From the NCBI GenBank assembly GCA_947311845.1, contig CAMZMU010000116.1:3710421-3774420 (forward strand): a stretch of DNA of 64,000 nucleotides. The letters are read 5' to 3'. Position numbers and translations under genes: made by a program. The notes under the pieces were generated by a model, which saw nothing but the letters and a program-made list of their open reading frames with translations, was not told the DNA's origin and searched no databases. Shown here piece by piece: positions 9,984-20,703 of the stretch. The first letter of the stretch is position 1. Each line of letters starts with the position of its first letter. This DNA is from Poa pratensis. Its lineage: Eukaryota; Streptophyta; Magnoliopsida; Poales; Poaceae.

Positions 9984-12406
9984 CCTGCTCGGGCGGACGC
10001 CCCCTCTGATAGGCCTGCCGCACTTGTTATAGACACGAAAAATCATATTTTCTCCTTTTTTCCGTTTTGCAACACCGTATAAGAATCTCATGATAACGGT
10101 TAAAATAAAAGAAAAATAATTATTGATCAAGATTAGATCATAAAACACATGTATTAGAAAATTAGAGAAGTTCACAATCAGTCATCAATATACCCGTGGG
10201 TCCGGCGTCGCGGCGCTTGGATGTTCAAAATACGGGTATCAATCGGTTAATAATGGAACCAAGCAATCAACGAGGTTGCTCAGGCATGATTTGCGGTGGG
10301 CAGCCAAGGCCAGAGGCAACAGGAGAGCGTGAAGAAAGTAATTGAGCCATCCGTGTCCATTCGAAGATCGCAAATTCACCGAATCTAGCGATCCGTACAA
10401 AAATCAGGGCATAAACGAGCAAACACAAAATTTAATTTTAACCGAATCGAGCCATCCTTGTCCATTCAAAAAATAATTAGACCTAATGATAAGTTGATCA
10501 GATTTTTTATATTATTTATCAAATAACAATGGCAATTAATATATAATGTTATTTTATGCTTATAAATTAGATATCACCAACTTGGATATATACATGTCAC
10601 GAATATTCAACAGGCAAACACAAAAAAGTGGGTTACTTAAGTTTGAGTGAACTTTGTGAGGTGAGATGTTGTCGACGTATATTCTCCATCGTTTGACCCT
10701 CAAAATAGGCATGAAAGCGTGACTCTTTGGCGATCAAAGTGTTTTCTTGTTGCTTGTTTGACTACTTTGAAATTTCCTTGACCTCTCATTCGACCTCCAA
10801 ATCGAGTGATTCTTGCAGGGTCGAAAAGCACAAACAAAGTGATGCGAAGAAAATATGAAAAAAAAGAATAATTATTTGACATAATACGGGAGTGGGGTGG
10901 GGGATTTAACAACGATGTTGTAAATGTGACACCCCTATTATTTTATGGTATGTTTCTTAGATATTATTTATACTTGTGACGGTATGGACGCCTATCATTT
11001 CATGTGCATTATAGTCGTTGGCATTCATGTAGATATATATTTTCATGCATGTTGAGATACTCGATCTATATTTTATGCTTACAAATTATGATAAGACACT
11101 AAACGATCATGAAAAGATGTGCAAATAAGTAAACGACGGGAAATCAGCCAAGTCTTCATGCATGCTGGAAGACTAAATATTTATGCTTATAAAATAATTT
11201 TCCATACATAGATAATCACCGTTTGCAAAAAAATGTGCGGGGAAATCCCAAAGCTATGTGTGATATAGCTCGCCAAAACGGGTGGAGAAACTGCAAAAAG
11301 CAAAAGGGCGGGAAAACTGCCCAAACATAAAACGAGCGGAAAACTACCAAAACGGAAACAATCGGGAAAACCGCCAAGTCTTTTATGCATGTTGAAAATC
11401 TCTACAATGGAAATGGGTGGGAAAGAAGATTACACCCATACCATTGTGTGGAATTTAATACACCATCAGCTAAGCTATCTTCTCTGCTACATTAGTGATA
11501 CATCAGGTGCTTGAAGGACAGCCCTTACGAAGCAGCATCCTGTCAAAGGATTCAAGTAGTAAGAAATAAAAGGACTTGCTTCATGGAAAGAGAAGAAACT
11601 CTTTCTGGACAACAGTTAATTAACTTACCTCTTCGCTGCTACTGATGCATTCCATCTACTACAGGTGCATCGATTCAATTCCTCACTAAAATAATAAGAG
11701 AGGAACGCGGCAGCATAGCAGCCAGGGGAAATTAGAAATAAAACCGAACTAAACTAAGCCTAGGTACTAGATATATAGTCATGTTAGAAAAATCATGGGA
11801 GTGCCGACTGTACAAGATTATGGGTAAGTCCATATTATCATCCGTGTATTTTATTAAACATTGTTTCCATTGGGAATATTTTAAAGTCCACTTTTAGTGT
11901 AATCTCTATTATCTTAATCAAATTATTTTCGAAAATAAAATCTTGGGCATCGTATGCTTCTTGTAATTCAGGATGGTGTGGGTTAAATGTTAATTGTCCG
12001 GATGAATGGAAATGATTCGATCAATTTTTTCTTAGAAGTGTTTTATTTGAGTTGGCATAGTTAAAACATATGTCTCTATTTCAATATTTATTTTTGTGTA
12101 GTTTAGTTTTTTTTTTATGCCTCTGGATTGGTACAGCTGTAATATCTGAACTTTAACACACCAACTCACACCACATGCACGCACACAACACCACACACAC
12201 ACCCTAGTGTGCAAGTTAAGACCTACAGATCTATACAAATCTCACGCGTTTTGTGACTCCTATCACTGTGGCTCGAACGCGTGCTGAAAGAGGCCAGCAA
12301 AGAATATTATTATTATACTGCCCCTATTGAAAAGTACAGCTACAGTGCATTGCTACAGTGTAATTTAGTGTGACCGCGGCAAGGGGACCGGCCGGCTTCA
12401 TGGTGG
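9984..12406. other. Unassigned AT-rich intergenic DNA
   Basis: No gene is supported. The stretch holds a dispersed repeat (about 10488-10694, see separate entry), a patch at 11230-11385 where a GGGAAAAC-GCC-like motif recurs several times, and AT-rich DNA. The ORFs here are all below 85 codons and look like chance. Confidence 0.55.
10488..10694 (+). repeat. Dispersed repeat, uninterrupted copy
   Basis: About 200 bp that matches 56051-56112 joined to 58094-58250 at high identity. Shared landmarks are a TTTTTTATATTATTTATC stretch, TTATGCTTATAAATTAGATA, and a CACAAAAAAGTGGGTTACTTA stretch. The family identity is unknown. This copy serves as the empty site that defines the 2-kb insertion at 56113-58093. 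Confidence 0.8.
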
Positions 12407-12415
12407 GTGACCTAC

Positions 12416-12871
12416 GGACTCAGCTTCGGTGACTTGTAATACACAAGTCACCGAGCGACTTGGGCGCATCTTGTCCATCCATTTTAGATCCAACGGACAA
12501 GATTCACCCAAATCTGAGACTAAAAAATAAAACTTCTCAGAAAAAATCAAAAAAATTCCAGTACAACAGAAATGATTCGATAATTATTCTGTGAATTTTG
12601 TATTTTATTTGGACGAATGGTTTGGGAATACGTAGCTTTCTTAGATTAAAACATAAAACGCTAGTTATATGCAAACCATCAATCCAAACAGGATGAAACT
12701 TTCAGAAAATAGAAAAAACGAAACATTTCTGTTGTACTGGAATTTTTTCGATTTTTTCTGAGAAGTTTTATTTTTTAGTTTCAGATTTGGTTAAATCTTG
12801 TCCGTTGGATCTGAAATGGAGGGACAGGATTCGTCCAAGTCGCTCGGTGACTTGTGCACGAAGCTGAGTCC
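12416..12871. mobile_element. Foldback MITE of Mutator type with 9-bp target duplication
   Basis: The 456-bp element is nearly all inverted repeat. Left arm 12416-12578 and right arm 12718-12871 pair at high identity over about 155-160 bp, both ends reading GGACTCAGCTTCG inward. The arms are separated by about 140 bp. It is flanked by a perfect 9-bp direct repeat GTGACCTAC (12407-12415 and 12872-12880); nine base pairs is the Mutator signature. A second short inverted repeat (CGGTGACTTGTAATACACAAGTCACCG, partly) lies near the left tip. There is no coding capacity, so movement would need a transposase in trans. Confidence 0.88.
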
Positions 12872-12880
12872 GTGACCTAC

Positions 12881-13253
12881 GCCATGAAACTAGTCGGTGC
12901 TCTGTTTAGCTGCAGCTGGTTAGCTACTACTAGCAGTAGTTAATCGTCTCAGGAACGTGGGACACTTGTAAAATATGTATGTACTGTATCATAGGACAAG
13001 TGGGGAATTAATTAGCTAGCTAGCTAGAACCTTCGAGTATGGCCGGTATGGAGGAGTCGCTGAACTCGATGAGTGGCTACTGGCTACCTGCCGCAACATT
13101 TACAATGACGCGTCCTCGAGACGATGGTCAAGGTTCACACCATGGTACACGTTCTAGCTTGGCTAGTTGTGTCCAAATTATCGCTCAAATTGATTAATCT
13201 AATTTGTGAATTTGGCTTCTACTCTAATAGTCATAATGCATGACGAAATCATG
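12881..13253. other. Unassigned spacer with a GCTA microsatellite
   Basis: Contains a short (GCTA)n run near 13012-13026. No gene or element boundary is seen. Confidence 0.5.
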
Positions 13254-13255
13254 TA

Positions 13256-13579
13256 CTCCCTCCGTTTAGGTGTGTTAGGCCCCTAACCAAAATCTATTTG
13301 TTCAGAAACTACTGAGAAATAAGGCCTATTTAGCAATTAAGAGGTGTTATTAATTAGGGTCCCTATTAATTATCTCGCTTTTTATGCTCGGTTTGCATGC
13401 AGTTAACCAATGCATGCACGATTCACTCATTTTGGTTGGCAGAGACGATGCCCTATTAAATGGCCCTGCATGCAAAACATGATTACTTGATCGTTGATTG
13501 GAGGGAATAGTAGCCAGTAATCAGCAGCTTTGGTCGCAGAGTTTTTTCGCAGAGGCACAACAAACCTAAACGGAGGGAG
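13256..13579. mobile_element. Stowaway MITE, copy 1
   Basis: 324 bp bounded by terminal inverted repeats CTCCCTCCGTTTAGG ... CCTAAACGGAGGGAG and flanked by TA (13254-13255, 13580-13581). The CTCCCTCCGT tip and TA duplication are diagnostic of Stowaway (Tc1/Mariner) MITEs of grasses. It has no coding capacity. Confidence 0.93.
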
Positions 13580-13607
13580 TATGACGAAGGAACGACGAAC
13601 CTAGCTA

Positions 13608-13932
13608 CTCCCTCCGTTTAGGTGTGTTAGGCCCCTAACCAAAATCTATTTGTTCAGAAACTACTGAGAAATAAGGCCTATTTAGCAATTAAGAGGTGTT
13701 ATTAATTAGGGTCCCTATTAATTATCTCGCTTTTTTATGCTCGGTTTGCATGCAGTTAACCAATGCATGCACGATTCACTCATTTTGGTTGGCAGAGACG
13801 ATGCCCTATTAAATGGCCCTGCATGCAAAACATGATTACTTGATCGTTGATTGGAGGGAATAGTAGCCAGTAATCAGCAGCTTTGGTCTCAGAGTTTTTT
13901 CGCAGAGGCCCAACAAACCTAAACGGAGGGAG
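13608..13932. mobile_element. Stowaway MITE, copy 2, almost identical to copy 1
   Basis: 325 bp with the same ends and TA flanks (13606-13607, 13933-13934). It differs from copy 1 by about one extra T and a few substitutions, and begins only 28 bp downstream. Its right end lies about 30 bp upstream of the TATA box at 13962, so it forms the immediate upstream promoter of the gene at 14051. Confidence 0.93.
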
Positions 13933-13961
13933 TAGCTTGCTGCTCCCTTCCATTTGGCCTA

Positions 13962-13973
13962 TATATAAATATA
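13962..13973 (+). promoter_or_regulatory. TATA box of the gene at 14051
   Basis: TATATAAATATA lies 78 bp before the proposed start codon. It is followed by a pyrimidine-rich leader (CTTCTCCATCCATCC) suitable for a transcription start near 13995. This is an inference from sequence only. Confidence 0.6.
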
Positions 13974-14050
13974 TCCCCAGCTTCTCCATCCATCCATCAT
14001 TCAACAGCAATAGGGTTAGCAAGCAGCCTAATTTAGCCTAGACACAATCG

Positions 14051-14882
14051 ATGCCAGGAGGAAGACACCAACCTGCTCATTATTACAACCCCTACCAGCA
14101 GCGTGCGCAAGGAAATAATCCGCCCGAACATGCAAGAGGATTCCAAGGAGCGCCCGGAGGCACGCCATACCTTCCTAATTTTGCGATGCCAGGAGGAGGA
14201 CACCAACCTGCTGCAGCTTATGCCGATGCCATCCTTTACCGGGACCTGCTGCGTGTAATGCCAGGAATTAATCCGCCCCGACGTGCAGGAGGACCCCAAG
14301 GAGCGCCCGAACATGCAAGAGGATTCCAAGGAGCGCCCGGAGGCGGGCCACCATACCTGCCTAATTTTGCGATACCAGGAGGAGGAGGACACCAACCTGT
14401 TGCTGCAGCTTATGCCGATGCCAACCCTTACCGGCGTAACGCAGCTTATGCACGACAAGGAAATAATCGGCGTAACGCACAGCGCTGGCCGCCAGTGCCG
14501 CCCCCGCCCCCGCCACCGACGAGGCCGGGCTCTACCCTACCGCCGACGCCGACGACGACTCCAAGCGCGAGGTTCATTTACGACTAAATTCCTTTCATAT
14601 GACCACATTCTGTTTCTCCTAAGCAATGTCTCCTCAATTCATTATGGTCGTTTGGGGTACAGGGGTTCCTCGTCAGGGGTGGTGGAATCTTCTCAGCAGC
14701 AGCAACAGCAATCTTCAGCAGTTACGCGTCCACACAACCCATCTAGCAGCTCTTTCCAACAGCAGCAGCCACAACGATCTTCAGCAATTACGAGTCAAGA
14801 TCACCGGTCCAGCTCTGCTCAGCAGCAGCAGCCGCCGCCGCCCGCAACGTCCGCAGCTACCTCATGGTGGCCGTGGTGGTAG
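14051..14882 (+). CDS. Two-exon gene for a Pro/Gly- then Gln/Ser-rich protein of unknown function
   Basis: My model: exon 1 14051-14571, a 91-bp AT-rich intron 14572-14662 (donor GAG|GTTCAT, acceptor GGTACAG|GGG), exon 2 14663-14882, giving about 246 residues. Without splicing, exon 1 reads to a stop at 14585 (178 aa). Residues 1-140 consist of imperfect repeats of a block with ARGFQGAPGG, PYLPNFA(M/I)PGGGHQP and AAAYADA; residues 150-170 are a polyproline stretch. The exon 2 part is SSQQQQQQSS-like low complexity ending in WWPWW. No catalytic domain is visible. The two parts share a frame only through the proposed intron, and both have the same low-complexity character, which supports the model. 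A TATA box and a leader lie upstream. It could instead be a fragment of a larger disordered protein. Confidence 0.45.
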
Positions 14883-15215
14883 AGGTGGTGGAGAGCCTCC
14901 AATCGAGGGGTTGCAGGTACAAAGGCAACAGCCATGTGGAGGCTGTGGCCTGTGGCAGACTACTTGGTTTCCTACCCATTGTATCAACCTGAAAATACAG
15001 CTGCTCATAAACTAGCAAAAATGGCTTCTTAATTAGGTGCTGAGTAACATCCTTGTGTGTACTACACATGGTTCTAATATTGTTGTTAACAAATTAACCT
15101 ATTATTTTATAATTCGCATGCAAAAAGAAAAGCGCATATGGAGTTGAAGCCACAACCCAAAGAAGCTCTCCCACTACCGCCCAGTTCAAAAAGATCCGGA
15201 TGTGGATTACGATTA
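14883..15215. other. Probable 3' UTR and spacer before the Harbinger element
   Basis: Follows the stop codon of the low-complexity gene. It has another frame (14626-15012) rich in Gly and Arg that could be an alternative exon, but I cannot support it. The stretch ends at the TTA duplication of the element at 15216. Confidence 0.4.
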
Positions 15216-17508
15216 GAGCATCTCCAACAGCAGCGCTACGCGCCGGCGCGCTATATTTTTTTTGCAGCGCCAGATTTGCGATTTAGCGCGCGCGGCGCCT
15301 GTTTTGCTTTAGCAGACGCGCTATAGTTAGCGCGGCGCGGCTGCACAATTTCTAGCTCCAGCAGAGGCGCTAAAAATTCCACCGCGCGCGCCCAGCGCAA
15401 ACAACATTCACACCAAACATGCAAACAAACCGAATCAAATCGACACGAAATAAATCAACAATAAATAGTTTAATTATTTATTACAACACAAATAAATAGT
15501 TGTTCCGGAAGCATAGAACAAATAGTTCATTACACAACACAATAAATGAAACAAAAACACAAATTCAACTCAATGTTGCCCATTCCATGTCCACCACTCC
15601 TCGATAAGATCCTTTTGAAGATCATCATGTGTGTCATTACATCGAATGGCATGGTAGGATGCAACAAAGCGTGCCACCCTCTCAACCCTCCTCCGCGGTT
15701 GCACGGGAACCCCCATTAACTCATAATGAGTGTAGTCCAAATCTTGCCCGCGCTCATTCTCGATGATCATGTTATGCATGATCACACATGCGTTCATGAT
15801 GTACCAAAGCATATCTTGATCCCAAAATCTAGCCGGTCCTCTAACAATTGCAAATTGGGCTTGCAAAATCCCAAATGCTCTCTCCACATCTTTCCTAGCC
15901 GCCGCTTGAGCATTGTGAAAGTCAAGCATTTTCTTACCTACCGGTCTCTGAACCGGTTTCACAAATGTTTGTCACCTTGGGTAGATGCCGTCCGCAAGAT
16001 AGTAGCCATAGTTGTATGTATGGCCATTTGCTACAAACTCCACCGAACAAGTTTTTCCTTTTGCAATCTTATTCATGAGTGGTGACCGATGAAGAACATT
16101 AATATCATTGAGAGCTCCGGGCATTCCGAAAAAAGCATGCCAAATCCAAGTCTCATGATCGGCCACCGCTTCAAGAATTATGGTGGAATCCTTCTTATGG
16201 CCCTGGAATTGTCCATGCCATGCTGCAGGACAATTCTTCCAACTCCAATGCATGCAATCAATTGATCCAAGCATACCTGGAAATCCTCGAGCAGCATTGA
16301 ACTCCAAAAGCCTAGCCGTGTCCGCTGCGTTGGGGGCTCTCAAGTATTCCGTACCAAACACTTGCACAATGCCAACTGCAAAGCGCTTGACACACATGAT
16401 GGCTTGACTCTCGCCCATCGCCAAGTGATCATCCACTAGGTCCGCCGGAATACCGTATGCCAACATACGCAAGGCGGCGGTCACCTTTTGAAAGGTGCTA
16501 TGCCCAAGTTCACCGGCGGCGTTCCTCCTTTGTTGGAAAAACCGATCATGTTTACTCAGTTCCTCTGCAATTTTCTTAAACAAGTCAATGCTCATCCGAA
16601 ACCGACGCCGGAAATAAGACTCGGGGTAGACGGGATGCTCGATAAAATAGTGCCTCATCAATCTTTCATGAGCACCCATCCTTTCCCTCCACAATTTTAG
16701 GCGACCCATGACTGAACCACCGTGCTTTGGTCGTTTCCTAGCACGGATAGCAAGGATCATAGCCATTTCTTCCTCCTCTTGCATATCAAGTTCTTCATCA
16801 AATTCTTCATCGGAGGACAAACATGAATCGTCACTAGACGAACTCATCTACAAACATGAATTTGTACTAGTTATTTACCTACAAACTAGTTATTTCAACT
16901 ATCTACAAACTAAAAATTTAGAGAACAACAAACATACCTTGCAAGTATTTTGTCAAACACCTTGCGCGCGCGGAGGTTCGACGACCGCCAAGGAAGGCGC
17001 TGGACCAAGGAGCGCGGAGGTTCGACGACCGCCAAGGAAGGCGCTGGACCAAGGAGCTCGCCGGAGGAACTGCGCGGTGCGGAGTAGAGGCGGAAGGCGG
17101 CGGAACCGGATTGGCGTCGGTGGCGCTGCGGGGCAAGATCGACGCGGCGGCGAGCTGCCCAGCGGTACAGCCGGCGACGCGCAGGGGACGAGCGGCGGAA
17201 GCGCCGGCGGCTGGTCTATTCGCGCGCCATGGTCGTCGGCGAAGATGGGGACGGAGGCGCGCGCGGGTGGAGGATTCAGATCCGGCGGCGGTTGGTTCAA
17301 TTCGCGGGAATATCTTTTCGACCGCGCGCGCTGGAGCGGCCGCCCCAATTTCAGCGCAAGGAGTACCGCTCGGGCCAGCGCGCTGGCCCCTTTTTACCGC
17401 GCGCGGAGTTTTAGCGCGGCTGCTGGAGACGCCGAAACGGGTGCGCGCGCGCCATATCGGCGGTTTCTTGGGCGTGCGGCATTTTTAGCGCTGCTGTTGG
17501 AGATGCTC
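15216..17508 (-). mobile_element. PIF/Harbinger transposon with TTA target duplication
   Basis: The element is 2293 bp with terminal inverted repeats GAGCATCTCCAACAGCAGCG at both ends (perfect for about 23 bp) and TTA at 15213-15215 and 17509-17511. The 3-bp TWA duplication and the transposase type define PIF/Harbinger. Subterminal regions are rich in GCGCG. It carries a transposase gene on the - strand but no recognisable Myb-like second ORF; the GC-rich ORFs at 16953-17488 have no family features I know. A 45-bp direct repeat (GGTTCGACGACCGCCAAGG blocks) lies at 16974-17058. Confidence 0.93.
15570..16847 (-). pseudogene. Harbinger transposase (DDE superfamily, ALP1-like) with one nonsense codon
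   Basis: The reading frame is about 425 codons, read from 16847 down to 15570, with a single in-frame TGA at 15972-15974. The codon follows GIYPR and aligns to a Trp codon (TGG) of this family, so one G-to-A change explains it. The acidic Ser/Asp/Glu-rich N-terminus (residues 1-30) is followed by the typical YFRRRFRM segment, and the catalytic core shows GSIDCMHW (first Asp), GALNDINVL (second Asp) and RKDVERAFGILQ (Glu) downstream of the stop. The start codon directly follows a likely acceptor; a leader intron with donor AAG|GTATGT near 16934 fits. The enzyme would cut and paste elements with these ends. It is inactive unless the stop is read through. Confidence 0.92.
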
Positions 17509-17511
17509 TTA

Positions 17512-19270
17512 CGCGCGCAACATGTGTCCTGGCCGTCCTCGTTTATTGAGATCCGTGTCGGTTGGTCCCTAATCTGTCCAGTTAAAGAAACAAATTTACA
17601 GCTGTCCAACTAGAGGTTCTTTTTAGGAAAAGTCTTGTAATCATCCGGGGCATCGGTGTCTCGCGTCCTCGGGTCGAGCGCACGCCACACGTCCACGCGA
17701 AGCAGAATAACGTGGGTCGGGGCCCACCTCCCAATCCTTTCTCTTCACGGAAGGCTTCTCCTCCACTCATTCTGCTGCAAAATTTCCCATTGCCCTGCGT
17801 CCCTGCCCCGGCCACGCACATCCTTCTCCTCTCTCCCGCCGGTGACTGCAGCTCATCCATCCTCTCCCGCCGGCAGGCGCGGCTGCTCCGTTCTCCTCTC
17901 TCTGCCGCCCGCCACCGATGCGGAGTCACCAGGCCCAGCAGGCCATGCTGGTACTCGACGAGCCCACCTCCAGGCTGGACTCCGGTGGCGGCGGCCACCT
18001 CCGTTGCTCCCTCTACCTTCCTCGGTGCCCTCGCCACCGATCTGGAACTCGGGGTTTGGGCCGCCCCACGGGCTCTCCCACGACGTCCTCATAGCCCCAA
18101 GGCGCTCCTCTGTCGCTTGCTCCGCTCGGCGCCGGCAGCTACGCCGGGGAGAGGACCAGTAACGGACCACAACGCCGAGCTCCAGCACCTCGCTGCCGAC
18201 CGCCACGGCTAGCTCCAACGCCTCGCTCAGAAGGCCGTCGTGCTTCTTCGGCGAGACGGACTGCGTCGGCCTCTGCCCCGGGTTCAGCCTCGTCCAGAAG
18301 ACCGTCGCGCTCTACCAGGACATTATCCACGGCACCGACGGGACGGGATCCCCTGCGCCCCTTCGCCGCCGGGACTGACCCCTGCGTCCGCTCCCCTGCG
18401 TGGGCCGCAGCCGCCGGGACGGGCTCCCCTGCGTGTGTGGACTTCTCCAAGGCGGTCAGGGGCATGCCGCCGGAGCTACAAACGCGGGGCTCATTGCTGC
18501 AAAGGCATGCCGCCGGAGCTACAAAGTTGGGACGGCGGTGCTACAAAGGCGGTGCTGGTACGAGCCGAGCGTCCGGTGCTGCAAAGAGACGACATCGATG
18601 CTACCTTGGGCAGATGGCGAGATGCTACCTTGGGAGGATGGCGATGCTACCATGGGCGGATGGAGTTGCTACCTTGGCCGGTGCTCTGAGCGGCGGATGT
18701 CGTTGCTGCCAAACAAGGGACGCTGCTGCTTCAAGGGGCTGCCGGCAATGCTACTGACGGCAGCCGCTGTTGCTATCAATGGTGGGCGACGTTCTTCGTT
18801 TGATGCATTTTTTACTTCTTTGTGATGCAAATGCTTGAAAAGTTTTGAAGCAAATTTCTTCTCCCTTTGATGCTGTTGTAGATTTTTTTTTGCTACCACC
18901 ATTCTCTATCTTTGCTACAATCGTACAATTGTTTTGCTACGGAGGTCTCCGGCGATGTCTCCGGCGAGAGTCTCCAGCGATGTCTCAGGCGAAGTTGATT
19001 TTGCTACAATAGCACTTTTTTGTTGCTACAATAGCATAAACTTTTTGCTACCACGTCTCCGGCGAGGTATCCGGTGAGGTCTCCGACGAGGCAAGAATTT
19101 TTCTTTTCATGTTCTGTGTACGAACCTTTTTTGCTACAATGCAGCAAAAGCAGGAGTTTTGTAGCAAAAGCGGGATTAGCCATTTTTAGTGGACACGTGT
19201 CGGGCTGGCGACCCGGGGGATCGGACAGAAAGATACCTGGGGGACGCCTAGTCCTGTCCTTTTTTTAGCT
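17512..19270. other. GC-rich degenerate region with TTGCTACAA repeats, possible Mutator-like element
   Basis: The first part (17600-18470) is GC-rich with several overlapping ORFs in all frames. The second part (18470-19200) contains many repeats of GCTAC/TTTTGCTACAA and of GTCTCCGGCGA. The outer ends show weak inverted similarity: around 17625-17700 (AGGAAAAGTC ... CCTCGGGTCGA ... CCACACGTCC) against the reverse complement of 19190-19270 (AGGACAGGAC ... CCCGGGTCGCC ... GACACGTGTCC). I found no convincing target duplication. One frame near 18225-18345 reads as a plausible exon scrap (PSCFFGETDCVGLCPGFSLV), family not recognised. Confidence 0.35.
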
Positions 19271-19441
19271 ACTCGTCATGTGCATTTTTTTCAGAAACCA
19301 AGGAAGAACTTTTTAGTATTGCTCCACACACCACAAAATATTGTGGGCAAGGTGTCTGAACATAACCACAAACAACGAAGTAGTTTGTAGCCACAAACGA
19401 CGATTTTTTTAGAATGTAAATTTGAGCATATTGAATATTAG

Positions 19442-20703
19442 GATTCCTTCCACTACGAAACAGGCTTTCGCCCAGCTTTATAAATAAAGCAACAACCACC
19501 ATACAACTAGCGATACGAACACAACACCACAGAAGCTGGGGCAGCAGCACACACAAATCCAAAGAAAAGAAAAGCAAAAAGAAAAGGAGACATAGCCAGA
19601 TCGACTAAACTACGGTGACCCGCGACCGTTGCGCCCTCCGAAGAAGTACCAGCGCGCTCCTAGCATAGAACCGTCGAGTACCAAGCAACACCTTGAAGAA
19701 GGAGAGCGCGTGCTGCTACCTGGACCATAGGTCCTAGGGTTTCCCCTGGCACACGGATGGAAGCGGACGACAGGTAGCCACGACGCCCTTCAGGAAGGGG
19801 AGATGCCACCCAAAGGCGGCACCGCGTCGGTGTCGAGCGAGCCGACAAGGATTTCTCCCGAAAAGCCTGGTTCACACCCCCAGACGATCCGTAGCACAGG
19901 AGCCCCACGAGGGCGAAGCCTCGGTGCCACCAGTCTCTCCGCCCACCAACATGCGCCACCTCTGTCACGAAGCCGCCATCGTCGTCTCACCGAAGGTGTC
20001 ATCACGAGGTCTGCAAGACGAATGTGAGGAGTAGCCAGATTCAGGGTTAGCAGTACCGCGGCCGCACGGGAGGGAACTACCTCCACCGGCGAAGACGGTA
20101 GTCGACCGGAAGCGGCCGCAGGGCACACAAGTCCCAATTAGGTTCGGCCGGGCCCAGCAGGCCAGTGAAGCCCCTGCCTGGGGCACACCAATCCCAATCA
20201 AGTCCGGCCAAGCCCGGAGGTCCGTAAAGCCCGCCGCCACGCTGCAACAGGCCGGCCACCGACGCCGATGCACCCTGCACATGCTATACCTGCTACCATC
20301 TGCAGATCAGGCCAATCAGAGGGCCAGGCCACCAGCCACACCCAGATGGGCCCGCAGGGCCCGGATCTAGGCCAAGGGGCGCCGCCGCCCCCAGCCGCCC
20401 GCCGTGCTGCCGTGCTGCGCCGCCCCACCGCACCACAAGCACACCGCCGCCATGCCGCTTCCGCCCGAGTCGCACCACCACCATGTCGGAGGAGCCCTGC
20501 CTCCACCTTCACAGTGCGGGGAAGGATGAGCCGCCGCCGCTGCCGGCCGGGCCGAGCCCGACGGCCTCTGCCGACGGCGGCAACAAGAAGGAAAGGGGAG
20601 GAAGCTCTCGAGGAAAGGCGAGGGGGGCACGCGTCGCCTCCACGGGGGCGGGGGACGCGCGCGGGAGAGGGGAGGGGGAGGGGACGGGAGGAGAGGGGAG
20701 GCG
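19442..20703 (-). mobile_element. Non-LTR (LINE-like) derived sequence, truncated
   Basis: Read on the - strand, the block ends with CTTTATTTATAAAGCTGGGC then GAAAGCCTG, which resembles the common 3' tail of Triticeae LINE-derived repeats. The upstream 1.1 kb is GC-rich with no intact ORF or RT motif. The 5' side stops exactly where the gypsy element begins at 20704, so the rest may have been displaced or lost; I did not find it after 36420. The assignment rests on tail recognition only. Confidence 0.4.
20699..20703. repeat. Candidate left target duplication AGGCG of gypsy element A
   Basis: Five bases just before the 5' LTR of element A. The right partner cannot be checked because the 3' LTR is truncated at 36420. 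Confidence 0.4.

Noticed and set aside
16953..17488. GC-rich ORFs as a possible second (Myb-like) Harbinger protein
   Set aside because: No Myb/SANT tryptophan pattern; open frames on both strands are explained by GC content.
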